Source of the DNA: JBKSMP01 sp964582055
Lineage (GTDB): Bacteria > Verrucomicrobiota > Verrucomicrobiia > Opitutales > UBA9783
Direction of reading: 5' to 3'
Length of the DNA stretch: 27,116 nucleotides
NCBI GenBank assembly: GCA_964582055.1
Contig: CAZOPT010000010.1
Span: 1-27,116, forward strand
Both the position numbers and the translations under genes were made by a program. Every line of letters begins with the position of its first letter. Position 1 is the stretch's first letter. Positions 1 through 7,403 of this stretch are shown piece by piece. Below the pieces are notes generated by a model. That model did not search any database and was not told where the DNA came from. It saw only the letters and a list, made by a program, of their open reading frames with translations.

Positions 1-2681
1 AGTGCTGCCTGAGCGCAAGCCAATCGAACAATTGGAATACGATTAGGCGAGCAGCTGACATAATTCAATCCAACATTATGGAAGAATTCGACTGAGCGTG
101 GATCACCGCCATGTTCTCCACAAATTCCCAATTCCATTTCAGGTTTCACAGAACGGGCATTTTGGACGGTCAACTTGACTAATTCTCCAACACCATCAAC
201 ATCGATTGACGCAAATGGATTCTGGGTAAAGATTTCGTGATTGAGGTAATGGTTAAAGAATTTACCCATATCATCGCGGCTAATTCCCAAAGTCAACTGA
301 GTCAAGTCATTCGTACCAAAACTGAAGAAGTCGGCAACCTTTGCAATTTCAGCAGAACGAACAGTAGCTCTTGGGTTTTCAATCATCGTACCGATCATGC
401 AAGGAATGTCACGATTATAACGCTGACAAACTTTCTCTTTAACAACCTTAATCAATTGAACTTGATTTTCGAGCTCTTTGACAAAACCAACCAATGGAAT
501 CATAATTTCTAAATGGACTGGAGTTCCTGCATTCAAGACCTCTGCTGCTGCTTCAAAGATAGCTGTAGCTTGCATTTCAGTAATTTCTGGATAAGAAATT
601 CCCAAACGACAACCACGATGTCCTAACATTGGATTTTGTTCAGATAAATTGGCTGAACGACGTTTAATTTCCTCAACAGATAAATTAATAACTTTTGACA
701 ATTCCTGAATTGCAGATTCTTCATGTGGCAAGAATTCATGTAACGGTGGATCCAAAAGACGGATAATAACCGGATGACCTTTCATAGCCTTGAAGATACC
801 AACAAAGTCTTCACGTTGCAATGGAAGCAATTTATCCAAAGCCTTACGACGATCGACTTCGTTATCAGCCAAGATCATTTCGCGCATCGAATCGATACGA
901 TTGCCTTCAAAAAACATATGTTCTGTACGGCACAAACCTACACCTTCTGCACCAAAAGCGAACGCAGATTCGGCCTGTTTAGGTGTATCGGCATTGGTAC
1001 GAATTCCCAATTGACGAAATTCATCACTCCACTTCATAATTGTATCAAATTGGCGATAAGTTTTACTTTCGTCTGCCTTTAGGGTACTATTGAGCACTTG
1101 CATTACTTCGGACGGCATAGTTTCAATTTTGCCTTCAAAAACTTCACCTGTGATTCCATCAATCGAAATAAAGTCACCCTCATTTAATGTAATTCCATCA
1201 CGTGTAATGGTTTTCTTTCCGTAATCGATGGTCAAATCTCCGGCACCACAAACACAGACTTTACCCATTTGGCGAGCAACTAAAGCGGCATGTGAGCTAA
1301 CGCCACCACGACTTGTCAAAATACCTTCTGCAACAAGCATTCCACGTAAATCTTCTGGAGATGTTTCAGCACGACAAAGAACAACCTTTTCACCTTTTTG
1401 AGCAGATTCTTCAGCTTTATCGGCCGTAAATACGATCTTTCCACAAGCAGCTCCTGGACCTGCTGGCAAACCAGTCGCAATGCATTTTGCACGCTTTTTG
1501 CTATCGAGATCGAATACAGGAACCAACAAACTCGCAATCGATTCGGCCGGGATACGCAACAAGGCAGTCTTCTTATCGATGAGGCCTTCGTCAACCATAT
1601 CAAGAGCGATGCGTATAGCCGCCAAACCCGTACGTTTACCGTTACGAGTCTGCAACATGTACAAATGCTCATTTTCAACCGTAAACTCAAAATCCTGCAT
1701 ATCTTTGAAATGCATTTCCAAAGTTTTACGAATATCCATCAAGGCTTCATATGCATGCGGCATTTCTTCAGATAATTGTGCAATAGGATGCGGTGTACGA
1801 ATACCTGCTACAACGTCTTCACCTTGAGCATTAATCAAATATTCACCGTAGAAAACATTTTCACCATTGGCAGGATTACGCGTAAAAGCAACACCAGTTG
1901 CACTGGTATTACCTGCATTACCGAAAACCATGGATTGAACATTAACAGCGGTTCCCCACTCTGAAGGAATGTTGTACTTATGACGATAAATAATTGCGCG
2001 TTCATTATACCAAGACCCAAATACAGCACCAATAGCACCCTCTAATTGCTCAAATGCGTCTTGAGGAAAATCTTTTCCTTTTTTGTTACGAATCAAGTCT
2101 TTGAATTGCGCAATAATTTTCTTCAAATCCTCTGCGTCTAATTCCGTATCAAATTGAACACCCTTGCTGGCTTTGACTTCACTGAGAATCGCCTCAAATG
2201 GATCGTGCTCCTCTTCAGAATCCGCACTAACGCCCATAACAACATCGCCATACATTTGGATAAAACGACGATAGCAATCGTAAGCAAAACGTGGATTATT
2301 GGTAATTTTAGCAAAACCTTCAACGGTTACATCATTTAAACCAAGATTGAGAATAGTATCCATCATTCCTGGCATAGATTCACGCGCACCCGAACGAACC
2401 GAAAACAATAATGGATTGTTAGCATCTCCAAACTTTTTACCCAATTGCTCTTCTACATGAGAAATTGCTTCTTTAACAGCGGCTTTTAAGTCTGCACTAA
2501 TCGTACGATTGGCCTCATAATAAGCTAAACACATCTCTGTTGTAATCGTAAATCCTGGAGGAACGGGAAGCCCAATACGTGACATTTCTGCCAAATTTGC
2601 ACCCTTACCCCCCAAAAGTGCCCGCATGGTAGCATCTCCATCGGTTTTTTTACCGAATTCATAAATCATTTTATTACTCAT
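1..2681 (-). CDS. ppdK: Pyruvate, phosphate dikinase (3' end just outside window)
   Basis: The enzyme interconverts pyruvate + ATP + Pi and PEP + AMP + PPi in central carbon metabolism in the cytoplasm. The frame is open from the ATG at 2681 to the window edge (893 codons). The N-terminus reads MSNKMIYEFGKKTDGDATMR, followed by GGKGANLAEM of the ATP-grasp domain. The phosphohistidine loop GGVSSHAALVARQMGK puts the swivelling His at about residue 464. The C-terminal TIM-barrel motif GICGEHGGDP carries the catalytic Cys. The frame ends with RIPIVRLACAQAA, the usual end of the family, so only one or a few residues plus the stop are missing. An AGGAAA ribosome-binding site lies about 10 bases before the ATG. 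Family length (about 870-900 residues) fits, and I found no internal stop or frameshift in the parts I translated. Confidence 0.97.
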   Translation of the reverse strand, partial: MSNKMIYEFGKKTDGDATMRALLGGKGANLAEMSRIGLPVPPGFTITTEMCLAYYEANRTISADLKAAVKEAISHVEEQLGKKFGDANNPLLFSVRSGARESMPGMMDTILNLGLNDVTVEGFAKITNNPRFAYDCYRRFIQMYGDVVMGVSADSEEEHDPFEAILSEVKASKGVQFDTELDAEDLKKIIAQFKDLIRNKKGKDFPQDAFEQLEGAIGAVFGSWYNERAIIYRHKYNIPSEWGTAVNVQSMVFGNAGNTSATGVAFTRNPANGENVFYGEYLINAQGEDVVAGIRTPHPIAQLSEEMPHAYEALMDIRKTLEMHFKDMQDFEFTVENEHLYMLQTRNGKRTGLAAIRIALDMVDEGLIDKKTALLRIPAESIASLLVPVFDLDSKKRAKCIATGLPAGPGAACGKIVFTADKAEESAQKGEKVVLCRAETSPEDLRGMLVAEGILTSRGGVSSHAALVARQMGKVCVCGAGDLTIDYGKKTITRDGITLNEGDFISIDGITGEVFEGKIETMPSEVMQVLNSTLKADESKTYRQFDTIMKWSDEFRQLGIRTNADTPKQAESAFAFGAEGVGLCRTEHMFFEGNRIDSMREMILADNEVDRRKALDKLLPLQREDFVGIFKAMKGHPVIIRLLDPPLHEFLPHEESAIQELSKVINLSVEEIKRRSANLSEQNPMLGHRGCRLGISYPEITEMQATAIFEAAAEVLNAGTPVHLEIMIPLVGFVKELENQVQLIKVVKEKVCQRYNRDIPCMIGTMIENPRATVRSAEIAKVADFFSFGTNDLTQLTLGISRDDMGKFFNHYLNHEIFTQNPFASIDVDGVGELVKLTVQNARSVKPEMELGICGEHGGDPRSVEFFHNVGLNYVSCSPNRIPIVRLACAQAA

Positions 2682-2711
2682 AACATTGATTTCCTGTTAA
2701 AATTACCTTTC

Positions 2712-2743
2712 ATTATCTAAATCTATTTTCAAACTTTTGTCAA
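2712..2743 (-). promoter_or_regulatory. Candidate sigma-70-type promoter of ppdK
   Basis: On the minus strand a perfect TTGACA (2738-2743) is followed by GATAAT (2712-2717), part of TTAGATAAT. The spacer between these hexamers is 20 bases, longer than ideal, so the true -10 could be shifted. It sits about 30 bases upstream of the ppdK start codon, in the gap between ppdK and the next gene. This is based on motif matching only. Confidence 0.4.
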
Positions 2744-2816
2744 TTAAACTTCTGACAAAACGCTTTTCTTAAATACGACATTTCCTGAAAAGGCTTAAGA
2801 AAAATTTTTCAAGAAA

Positions 2817-3134
2817 TTATCTTTGAACAAGCTCGTTAATTTTATCTTCTATTTCTCGTTTAGTTTTATTCCCCATCGAAATAAAGATATAGAGATTATC
2901 GAGCTCTCCTTCTCTAAGAACGAGGAGCTTAGCCATAACTTTGTTGTTATTTTCCAAATCAAAAAGCTTATTAAGTTTTATGTAAACTTTATGTATCAAC
3001 AAGCCTTTTACAGTATCTTCATACTCTAGAATTTCGGCTTTCTCGTTATCCGTAAAATGGGGATCTTTATCTAATCGTTGCTTTTCAGCTTCCATATCAA
3101 AGGTTTTCAACTCTTGACTCATAACATTTATCAT
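2817..3134 (-). CDS. Hypothetical small charged protein (105 aa)
   Basis: I do not recognise this protein. It is about 105 residues, hydrophilic and rich in Lys, Glu and Leu, with no signal peptide or membrane segment, so it should be cytoplasmic. Its first half (about residues 10-45) looks helical, and the middle holds a hydrophobic patch (LLIHKVYIKLNKLFDL, then MAKLLVL). The C-terminus again looks helical (KREIEDKINELVQR). Two starts are possible: ATG at 3134, or ATG at 3122 giving MSQELKTFD. The second shares the local context AATGTTATGAGT with the ppdK start. Neither has a clear ribosome-binding site. It lies upstream of ppdK on the same strand with a 135-base gap, so co-transcription is possible. 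The length is unusual for a chance frame, and the amino-acid composition looks protein-like. Confidence 0.6.
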   Translation of the reverse strand: MINVMSQELKTFDMEAEKQRLDKDPHFTDNEKAEILEYEDTVKGLLIHKVYIKLNKLFDLENNNKVMAKLLVLREGELDNLYIFISMGNKTKREIEDKINELVQR

Positions 3135-3210
3135 TGTAACAGTCTTAGAAATTAAGACAAGGTTTTATTGGCAAAAAGTAATTTCAACTAAAGTTTTTTA
3201 GCTTTGACTC

Positions 3211-3238
3211 TTGTTAAAGATTCATAGTTTCTTATAAG
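3211..3238 (+). promoter_or_regulatory. Candidate promoter of the 3240-3450 RNA
   Basis: TTGTTA (3211-3216) and TATAAG (3233-3238) are separated by 16 bases. Transcription would begin near 3245, at the left end of a stretch rich in potential helices and without a reading frame. A TTGACT lies at 3204-3209 but is too far (23 bases) from the TATAAG. This is a motif match only. Confidence 0.3.
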
Positions 3239-3239
3239 A

Positions 3240-3450
3240 GTTTCTTGGTTGTTAATCATACAATGCTGTTGGGTGATTTTCTCGAACACTCTTACCTTCA
3301 TCAATACCAACTTAGCTTTGTGACCTAATACTACTGGCCTAATTAATTTGCCCCAAATTTAGGAAGGTGGGAACCCCATTTAACCTGTAATTTCTCGGTT
3401 TTTACAAAACCAATAAAAATTTTCTACTTGCAAAAAGTAGTTCTTATTTT
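3240..3450 (+). ncRNA. Candidate structured non-coding RNA, about 200 nt
   Basis: The stretch 3135-3570 has no convincing gene, but this part can fold. CTTACCTTC (3291-3299) pairs with GAAGGTGGG (3363-3371), with two G-U pairs. Inside that helix, 3338-3363 forms a hairpin: CCTAA pairs with TTAGG and ATTTG pairs with CAAAT around a CCC loop, with TTA bulged. A perfect 6-bp hairpin (GGTTTT/AAAACC) lies at 3397-3411. The stretch ends in a hairpin plus T-rich run (3424-3450) and has a possible promoter on its left. The size and rod-like fold would suit 6S RNA, but I see no diagnostic sequence, so the family is left open. It could also be untranslated leader or chance pairing in AT-rich DNA. Confidence 0.33.
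3424..3450 (+). terminator. Candidate intrinsic terminator
   Basis: CTACTT (3424-3429) and AAGTAG (3435-3440) form a 6-bp stem with a GCAAA loop. The stem is followed by TTCTTATTTT (3441-3450). It is a modest stem but correctly placed to end the candidate RNA. Confidence 0.4.
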
Positions 3451-3570
3451 ATGATAAAGTCATAGACAATTGCTTGCATGACAATCAGTTATACTAGCCT
3501 AGTTAAAAATTTTCCATTCTAAATTTTATTGATAACATGCAGGCACGATTTTTGCTTTCTTTTAAGAGAT

Positions 3571-3864
3571 ATGAAACTTGCAACTTTTATAAAAATTTTA
3601 CCAAAACATTCTTTGATAGCATTATGTTGTTTTGCCACAACAGCCATGGGTACAAAAAAACAAGCAAAAATAAAAAAATTAGAAAGTTTGCCTGCCCAAA
3701 CAACCCCAAAGCAACCATTTTCCATCGAAAATGTATTCTCTAATTTTTTGCAACCCCAAAAAGAAAAATCATCAAATGATAAGACGAAAGCTATACAACC
3801 TAAAGATTATTTTGCAGAAAATATGCAAGCTTTCGCTGAAGATGATCCTTGGGAACAGTATTAA
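3571..3864 (+). CDS. Hypothetical small secreted protein (97 aa)
   Basis: I do not recognise this protein. From the ATG at 3571 it begins MKLATFIKILPKHSLIALCC and continues FATTAMG. This is a basic N-terminus followed by a hydrophobic stretch and small residues, a plausible signal peptide cleaved around residue 25. The rest is hydrophilic, with Lys/Gln/Pro-rich segments (about residues 27-75) and an acidic end, EDDPWEQY. The frame also contains an ATG at 3529, but the 14 extra residues there would spoil the signal peptide, and an AAGAG lies just before 3571. A weak hairpin-plus-T terminator follows at 3888. The protein probably acts outside the cytoplasmic membrane. Its function is unknown. 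Confidence 0.55.
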   Translation: MKLATFIKILPKHSLIALCCFATTAMGTKKQAKIKKLESLPAQTTPKQPFSIENVFSNFLQPQKEKSSNDKTKAIQPKDYFAENMQAFAEDDPWEQY

Positions 3865-3887
3865 ATTTCTTTCCTCAACTAATATTA

Positions 3888-3920
3888 GCTGGTATGAATT
3901 TTTCTGCCAGCATTTTTATT
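3888..3920 (+). terminator. Weak candidate terminator after the small secreted protein
   Basis: GCTGG (3888-3892) can pair with CCAGC (3907-3911) across a 14-base loop, followed by ATTTTTATT. The stem is only 5 bp. The rest of 3921-4232 is very AT-rich and holds no supported gene. Open frames exist on both strands there, but they lack a usable start or any recognisable protein character. Confidence 0.3.
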
Positions 3921-4232
3921 AGACATCCAGCAAAAGCCGAAACAAAACCAATAAATTCAGCATTTATACGGTTTAAGATGCAAAAAATGACATCAAAAAA
4001 TTTAATTCTCTTAAAAAGACTATTTTGCTTAGTGTTTTTGCGGCTTGGAAAACTTTTTATTTTTGACTTTTGTAAAAACCCTATTGAATAAAACTTCCGT
4101 TCTTAAATTTTTTCAAAGAAATCAATCTCGCGAAAATTTTTCATGCATTTATTACAGAATAACGAAAAAAAGTTTTGCTCTTTTAAAAAAAATAGAATTA
4201 GATGATTTTATTTAGGAAAATTTTTTATAAAC

Positions 4233-5651
4233 ATGGAGTGGCAATTCAAAAAATCGTATGATGTTTGTGTAATCGGCAGCGGATTATCGGGATTAACAGC
4301 TGCAAACGGATTAGCAAAAATGGGACATTCTGTTTTGCTTCTCGAGCAACACTTCCAATTGGGCGGCCTTGCTGCTTACTTTAAACGTCCCGGAGGTTTT
4401 ACATTCGACGTGTCATTGCATGGATTCCCGATTGGAATGATTAAATCTTGCAGGCGTTATTGGAATGCTGATATTGCCAATTCCATTATACAATTGCCAC
4501 ATATTCGTTTTGTAAATCCCCAATTTAACTTTGACACAACGTTTGACCGTAAAGATTTTACAGATAAGTTAATTCATCACTTTAAACTCTCCCCTGAAAT
4601 CGTTGAAAACTTTTTTAATCATTTGCGAGGAATGAATTTTTATGACAATGATAACCGAACAACCGGCGAATTGTTTGAAGAATTCTTTCCAAGCCGTCCA
4701 GATGTTCATCGCTTATTGATGGAACCCATTACCTATGCAAACGGATCCACATTAGATGATCCGGCCATCACTTATGGAATTGTTTTCTCAAATTTCATGA
4801 GCAAAGGTGTTTATACCTTCAAAGGCGGAACTGACAAGCTTATTGAAGCGATGACTGCCGAACTTACCAAAAACGGCGTTACGATAGCCAAACGTTCTCA
4901 AGTTGAAAAAATCTTTACCCAAGAAAAAGAAGATAAAACAACCGTTTGTGGCCTACAAGTAAATGGCGTTACGATTGAATGTAAAGCCATTGTTTCCAAC
5001 GCAAACTTAAAAAACACAATCTTGAAATGGCTACCTGAAGGTGCTATCGATAGTAATTTTAGGGAACAAACAGAAGCTGTGCGCCTCAATAATAGCTCTT
5101 GTCAAGTCTATATGGGCTTAAAAGAAGGTGAATCTTTTCCAGACATTGGTGACCTTATTTTTACGTCTGACGAACCTAAATTCTCGAGTGCAGAATTAAA
5201 AACTTTCGGAACTCGTAGTCGTACGTTTTCAATTTATTATCCAAGCATTCGCCCCGAAAGTAAAACACCCCGTTATACCATCGTTGCTTCCACCAATGCT
5301 TTATGGAAAGACTGGGAAAATCTATCGGAAGACGCCTACAATAACGCAAAAGAAGCTTTAAAAACACAAACCCTGCAATCTTTAAGTCGCTTTATTCCAA
5401 ATATTGAAAGAAAATTAGGCTGGATTGAAGTTGCAACACCCAAAACTTTTAATCGTTACACACAACACCTTGAAGGTGCCTCTTTTGGTACCAAGTTTGA
5501 AGGATTAAAAGTTTCCATGGAACTTCCAGATCATGTTTCAGGGCTTTATCATTCAGGTTCTGTCGGTATTATCATGTCTGGTTGGCTCGGCACCATCAAC
5601 TACGGCATTATCACAACCGATAAGGTAGATAAGTATTTAAGAAGTCTCTAA
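4233..5651 (+). CDS. FAD-dependent oxidoreductase, phytoene dehydrogenase / retinol saturase type
   Basis: This 472-residue flavoprotein has an N-terminal dinucleotide-binding fold: DVCVIGSGLSGLTAANGLAK at about residues 10-30, then the acidic end of the second strand (LLLEQH) and LGG. The next part, GGFTFDVSLHGF, matches the GxxFDxGxH pattern seen in the retinol saturase/carotenoid isomerase branch of COG1233. A C-terminal FAD-binding segment, GLYHSGSVGIIMSGWLGTIN, lies near residue 440. Family knowledge suggests redox chemistry on a polyene or other isoprenoid lipid. The substrate cannot be read from sequence, and no other carotenoid gene is visible nearby. The ATG follows TTTTTTATAAAC with an AGGAAAA rather far upstream, so the ribosome-binding site is weak. 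A GT90 glycosyltransferase gene follows 49 bases downstream on the same strand, possibly in the same transcript. Confidence 0.87.
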   Translation: MEWQFKKSYDVCVIGSGLSGLTAANGLAKMGHSVLLLEQHFQLGGLAAYFKRPGGFTFDVSLHGFPIGMIKSCRRYWNADIANSIIQLPHIRFVNPQFNFDTTFDRKDFTDKLIHHFKLSPEIVENFFNHLRGMNFYDNDNRTTGELFEEFFPSRPDVHRLLMEPITYANGSTLDDPAITYGIVFSNFMSKGVYTFKGGTDKLIEAMTAELTKNGVTIAKRSQVEKIFTQEKEDKTTVCGLQVNGVTIECKAIVSNANLKNTILKWLPEGAIDSNFREQTEAVRLNNSSCQVYMGLKEGESFPDIGDLIFTSDEPKFSSAELKTFGTRSRTFSIYYPSIRPESKTPRYTIVASTNALWKDWENLSEDAYNNAKEALKTQTLQSLSRFIPNIERKLGWIEVATPKTFNRYTQHLEGASFGTKFEGLKVSMELPDHVSGLYHSGSVGIIMSGWLGTINYGIITTDKVDKYLRSL

Positions 5652-5700
5652 GTTTTAGTATTGATACGTTAAAATCTCCAACTTTTGCAAAGCTTCTAAA

Positions 5701-6675
5701 GTGAATCCTATTTTATATTTAGAATCTAAAAAAGACAAAAACAGTAAATTACTCTATAACTTAAGGAACATAGTGGAATACTGTATTCCAAATTATTTTT
5801 ATAGAAAAAAACTAGAAAACAAGTTATCACATTTTAAAAATTATAAGGAATTTGATATCAACAGCAGATTAAGTTATTACAACAAACTTGAAAAACCTTA
5901 TTGTTGTAATGATAAATTTATAAAAATCAAAGATTTTACATTGGGAAATAAGTATACCCCTCATACGTATTATTGGGATACCTATCAATACACTAGGTAT
6001 TTTAATAGCAAAAATAAGATTGCATTTGCGTTTGGCGATGTCACCTATATACCAGAATTTCCTCAAATAGTAAAAAGCAGACCCATTGCAGGAAATAATA
6101 AAAATTCCATTCTCCTAAATTTAGACAAAGTACGTCATTTTATTTTTGTAAGCGATGATAATACTTTTGAAAGCAAAGAAAATTTATTAATAGGGCGTGG
6201 TGGAATCTATCAGGAACACAGAATTCAATTTTATGAAAAATACTTTCATCACCCTTTGTGCAATTTAGGACACGTTGGTCATAAACACATTCATCCCAAA
6301 TGGTGTACGGATTCATTACCCATAAGTCGACATTTAAAATATAAATTTATTCTATGTTTAGAAGGTAACGACGTCGCTTCAAATTTAAAATGGGTAATGT
6401 CTTCTAACTCTATTGCCGTTATGCCAAAACCTAAATATGAAACTTGGTTTATGGAAGGAAAACTAAAAGAAAATTACCACTATATCGAAATAAAAGACGA
6501 TTACTCGGATTTAGAAGAAAAATTAGAATATTACATTGAACATACAGAAGAAGCTTTAGAAATTATAAATAATGCACACAGGTTTGTAGATGAATTTAGA
6601 GACCAAAATAAAGAAGATTTAATCGCATTGTTGGTTTTGAAAAAATATTTTAAATTACAAGAGGAATGCAAATAG
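5701..6675 (+). CDS. Glycosyltransferase family 90 (CAP10/LpsA-like)
   Basis: This 324-residue protein has the GT90 hallmark in its C-terminal half (about residues 205-270): YKFILCLEGNDVASNLKW, then SNSIAVMPKPKYETWFMEG, then HYIEIKDDYSDLEEKLEYY. Bacterial members add sugars (xylose, glucose or galactose) to lipopolysaccharide or capsule at the cytoplasmic face of the membrane. That role is inferred from the family. No membrane segment or signal peptide is seen. The start is a GTG at 5701. An in-frame stop lies at 5662, no ATG or TTG lies between, and the first internal Met comes only around residue 233, so a non-ATG start is required. The gene is noticeably richer in A and T than its neighbours, which may point to relaxed selection or transfer. 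The sequence around the start shows no strong ribosome-binding site. Confidence 0.85.
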   Translation: MNPILYLESKKDKNSKLLYNLRNIVEYCIPNYFYRKKLENKLSHFKNYKEFDINSRLSYYNKLEKPYCCNDKFIKIKDFTLGNKYTPHTYYWDTYQYTRYFNSKNKIAFAFGDVTYIPEFPQIVKSRPIAGNNKNSILLNLDKVRHFIFVSDDNTFESKENLLIGRGGIYQEHRIQFYEKYFHHPLCNLGHVGHKHIHPKWCTDSLPISRHLKYKFILCLEGNDVASNLKWVMSSNSIAVMPKPKYETWFMEGKLKENYHYIEIKDDYSDLEEKLEYYIEHTEEALEIINNAHRFVDEFRDQNKEDLIALLVLKKYFKLQEECK

Positions 6676-6705
6676 AATGCCAAATGTCTTACGAAAGTCT
6701 AAACA

Positions 6706-6789
6706 ATGGAAAAACCGAAAAAACGTTTTGACAAGGAAGGTTTTTACCTGCATGCTTTTAAGATAAATAAAAGAAAATTAAATACATGA
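6706..6789 (+). CDS. Possible 27-residue leader ORF overlapping the infC start
   Basis: A short frame, too small for normal gene calling, starts with ATG at 6706 and reads MEKPKKRFDKEGFYLHAFKI then NKRKLNT. Its TGA stop (6787-6789) overlaps the first infC ATG (6786-6788) in an ATGA junction, the usual arrangement for translational coupling. The peptide is strongly basic. No clear ribosome-binding site precedes it. It could be a leader peptide linking infC translation to upstream ribosomes, a small protein in its own right, or chance. The only direct evidence is the exact ATGA overlap and the composition. Confidence 0.3.
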   Translation: MEKPKKRFDKEGFYLHAFKINKRKLNT

Positions 6790-7403
6790 TGGTTGTACCA
6801 GTAAGAACAAAGCAATCTAAGTTTCCGTATAAGAAACAGGCATCTAATTTACCACGAAAAAACAAGCAGATTCGTGCGCGTGAAGTACGTGTTATTGGTA
6901 GCGATGGTAAATTGATTGGTATACTTCAACTTCAGCAAGCTTTGCAATTGGCACAAAATGCTGGTTTGGATTTGGTGGAAATTTCACCCAAAGCCCAACC
7001 TCCAGTTTGTAAGATTCTCGATTTCGGCAAATACATGTACGAAGAAGGCAAAAAATCTAAATCACAAAAAGCCACAGCTACAAAGTTAAAAGAAATCAAA
7101 TTAGGTGCCTCCATCGAACAAAACGACTTTTTTACAAAGTTAAGACAGGCTGAAAATTTTCTATTTAAAGGCAATAAAGTTAAATTATACATTAATTTAA
7201 AGGGGCGACAAATGTCCGCACCTCAATTGGGTATCGATGTAGTTCAACGTATGGTTGATGAATTAAAAAATGTTGGATTACCCGATGCTAAAATCACCCA
7301 CAGTGGACGTAATATTTTTGTATTATTGACCCCACTACCCGCAACAAAACGTACGCTTGTCTTTGGAAAAAAAGATGAGGAATATGAAGATGATGCGGAA
7401 TAA
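6786..7403 (+). CDS. infC: Translation initiation factor IF-3
   Basis: IF-3 binds the 30S subunit, checks start-codon pairing and blocks early 50S joining. The protein has the N-domain signature NKQIRAREVRVIGSDGKLIG, then ALQLAQNAGLDLVEISPKAQ and PPVCKILDFGKYMYEEGKK, the linker, and the C-domain (KEIKLGASIEQNDFFTKLRQ, later KGRQMSAPQLG). At 205 residues it is somewhat longer than the common 170-180, because of about 27 basic residues before the first conserved strand and a short acidic tail. Two adjacent ATGs (6786 and 6789) are possible starts. Many bacteria use a rare codon such as ATT for infC, but here the start is ATG. The usual partners rpmI and rplT do not follow; instead the gene overlaps a cell-wall amidase gene. 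Confidence 0.95.
   Translation: MMVVPVRTKQSKFPYKKQASNLPRKNKQIRAREVRVIGSDGKLIGILQLQQALQLAQNAGLDLVEISPKAQPPVCKILDFGKYMYEEGKKSKSQKATATKLKEIKLGASIEQNDFFTKLRQAENFLFKGNKVKLYINLKGRQMSAPQLGIDVVQRMVDELKNVGLPDAKITHSGRNIFVLLTPLPATKRTLVFGKKDEEYEDDAE

Noticed and set aside
237..2339. Many plus-strand and out-of-frame ORFs inside the ppdK region
   Set aside because: They lie antisense or out of frame to a continuous, clearly recognisable pyruvate phosphate dikinase and show no protein family character.
3240..3450. Firm naming of the candidate RNA as 6S, SRP RNA, tmRNA or RNase P RNA
   Set aside because: The sequence signatures of SRP RNA, tmRNA and RNase P RNA are absent, and 6S is possible only by size and general shape.
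3849..4091. 80-codon plus-strand ORF after the small secreted protein
   Set aside because: It overlaps the end of the preceding gene, is extremely AT-rich, and has no ribosome-binding site or recognisable motif.
3875..4107. About 76-codon open frame on the minus strand, ending AEFIGFVSAFAGCLIKMLAE... and TGA at 3877-3875
   Set aside because: The composition looks somewhat protein-like, but there is no start codon after the upstream in-frame TAA until very near the end. At best it is a gene remnant; I could not support it.
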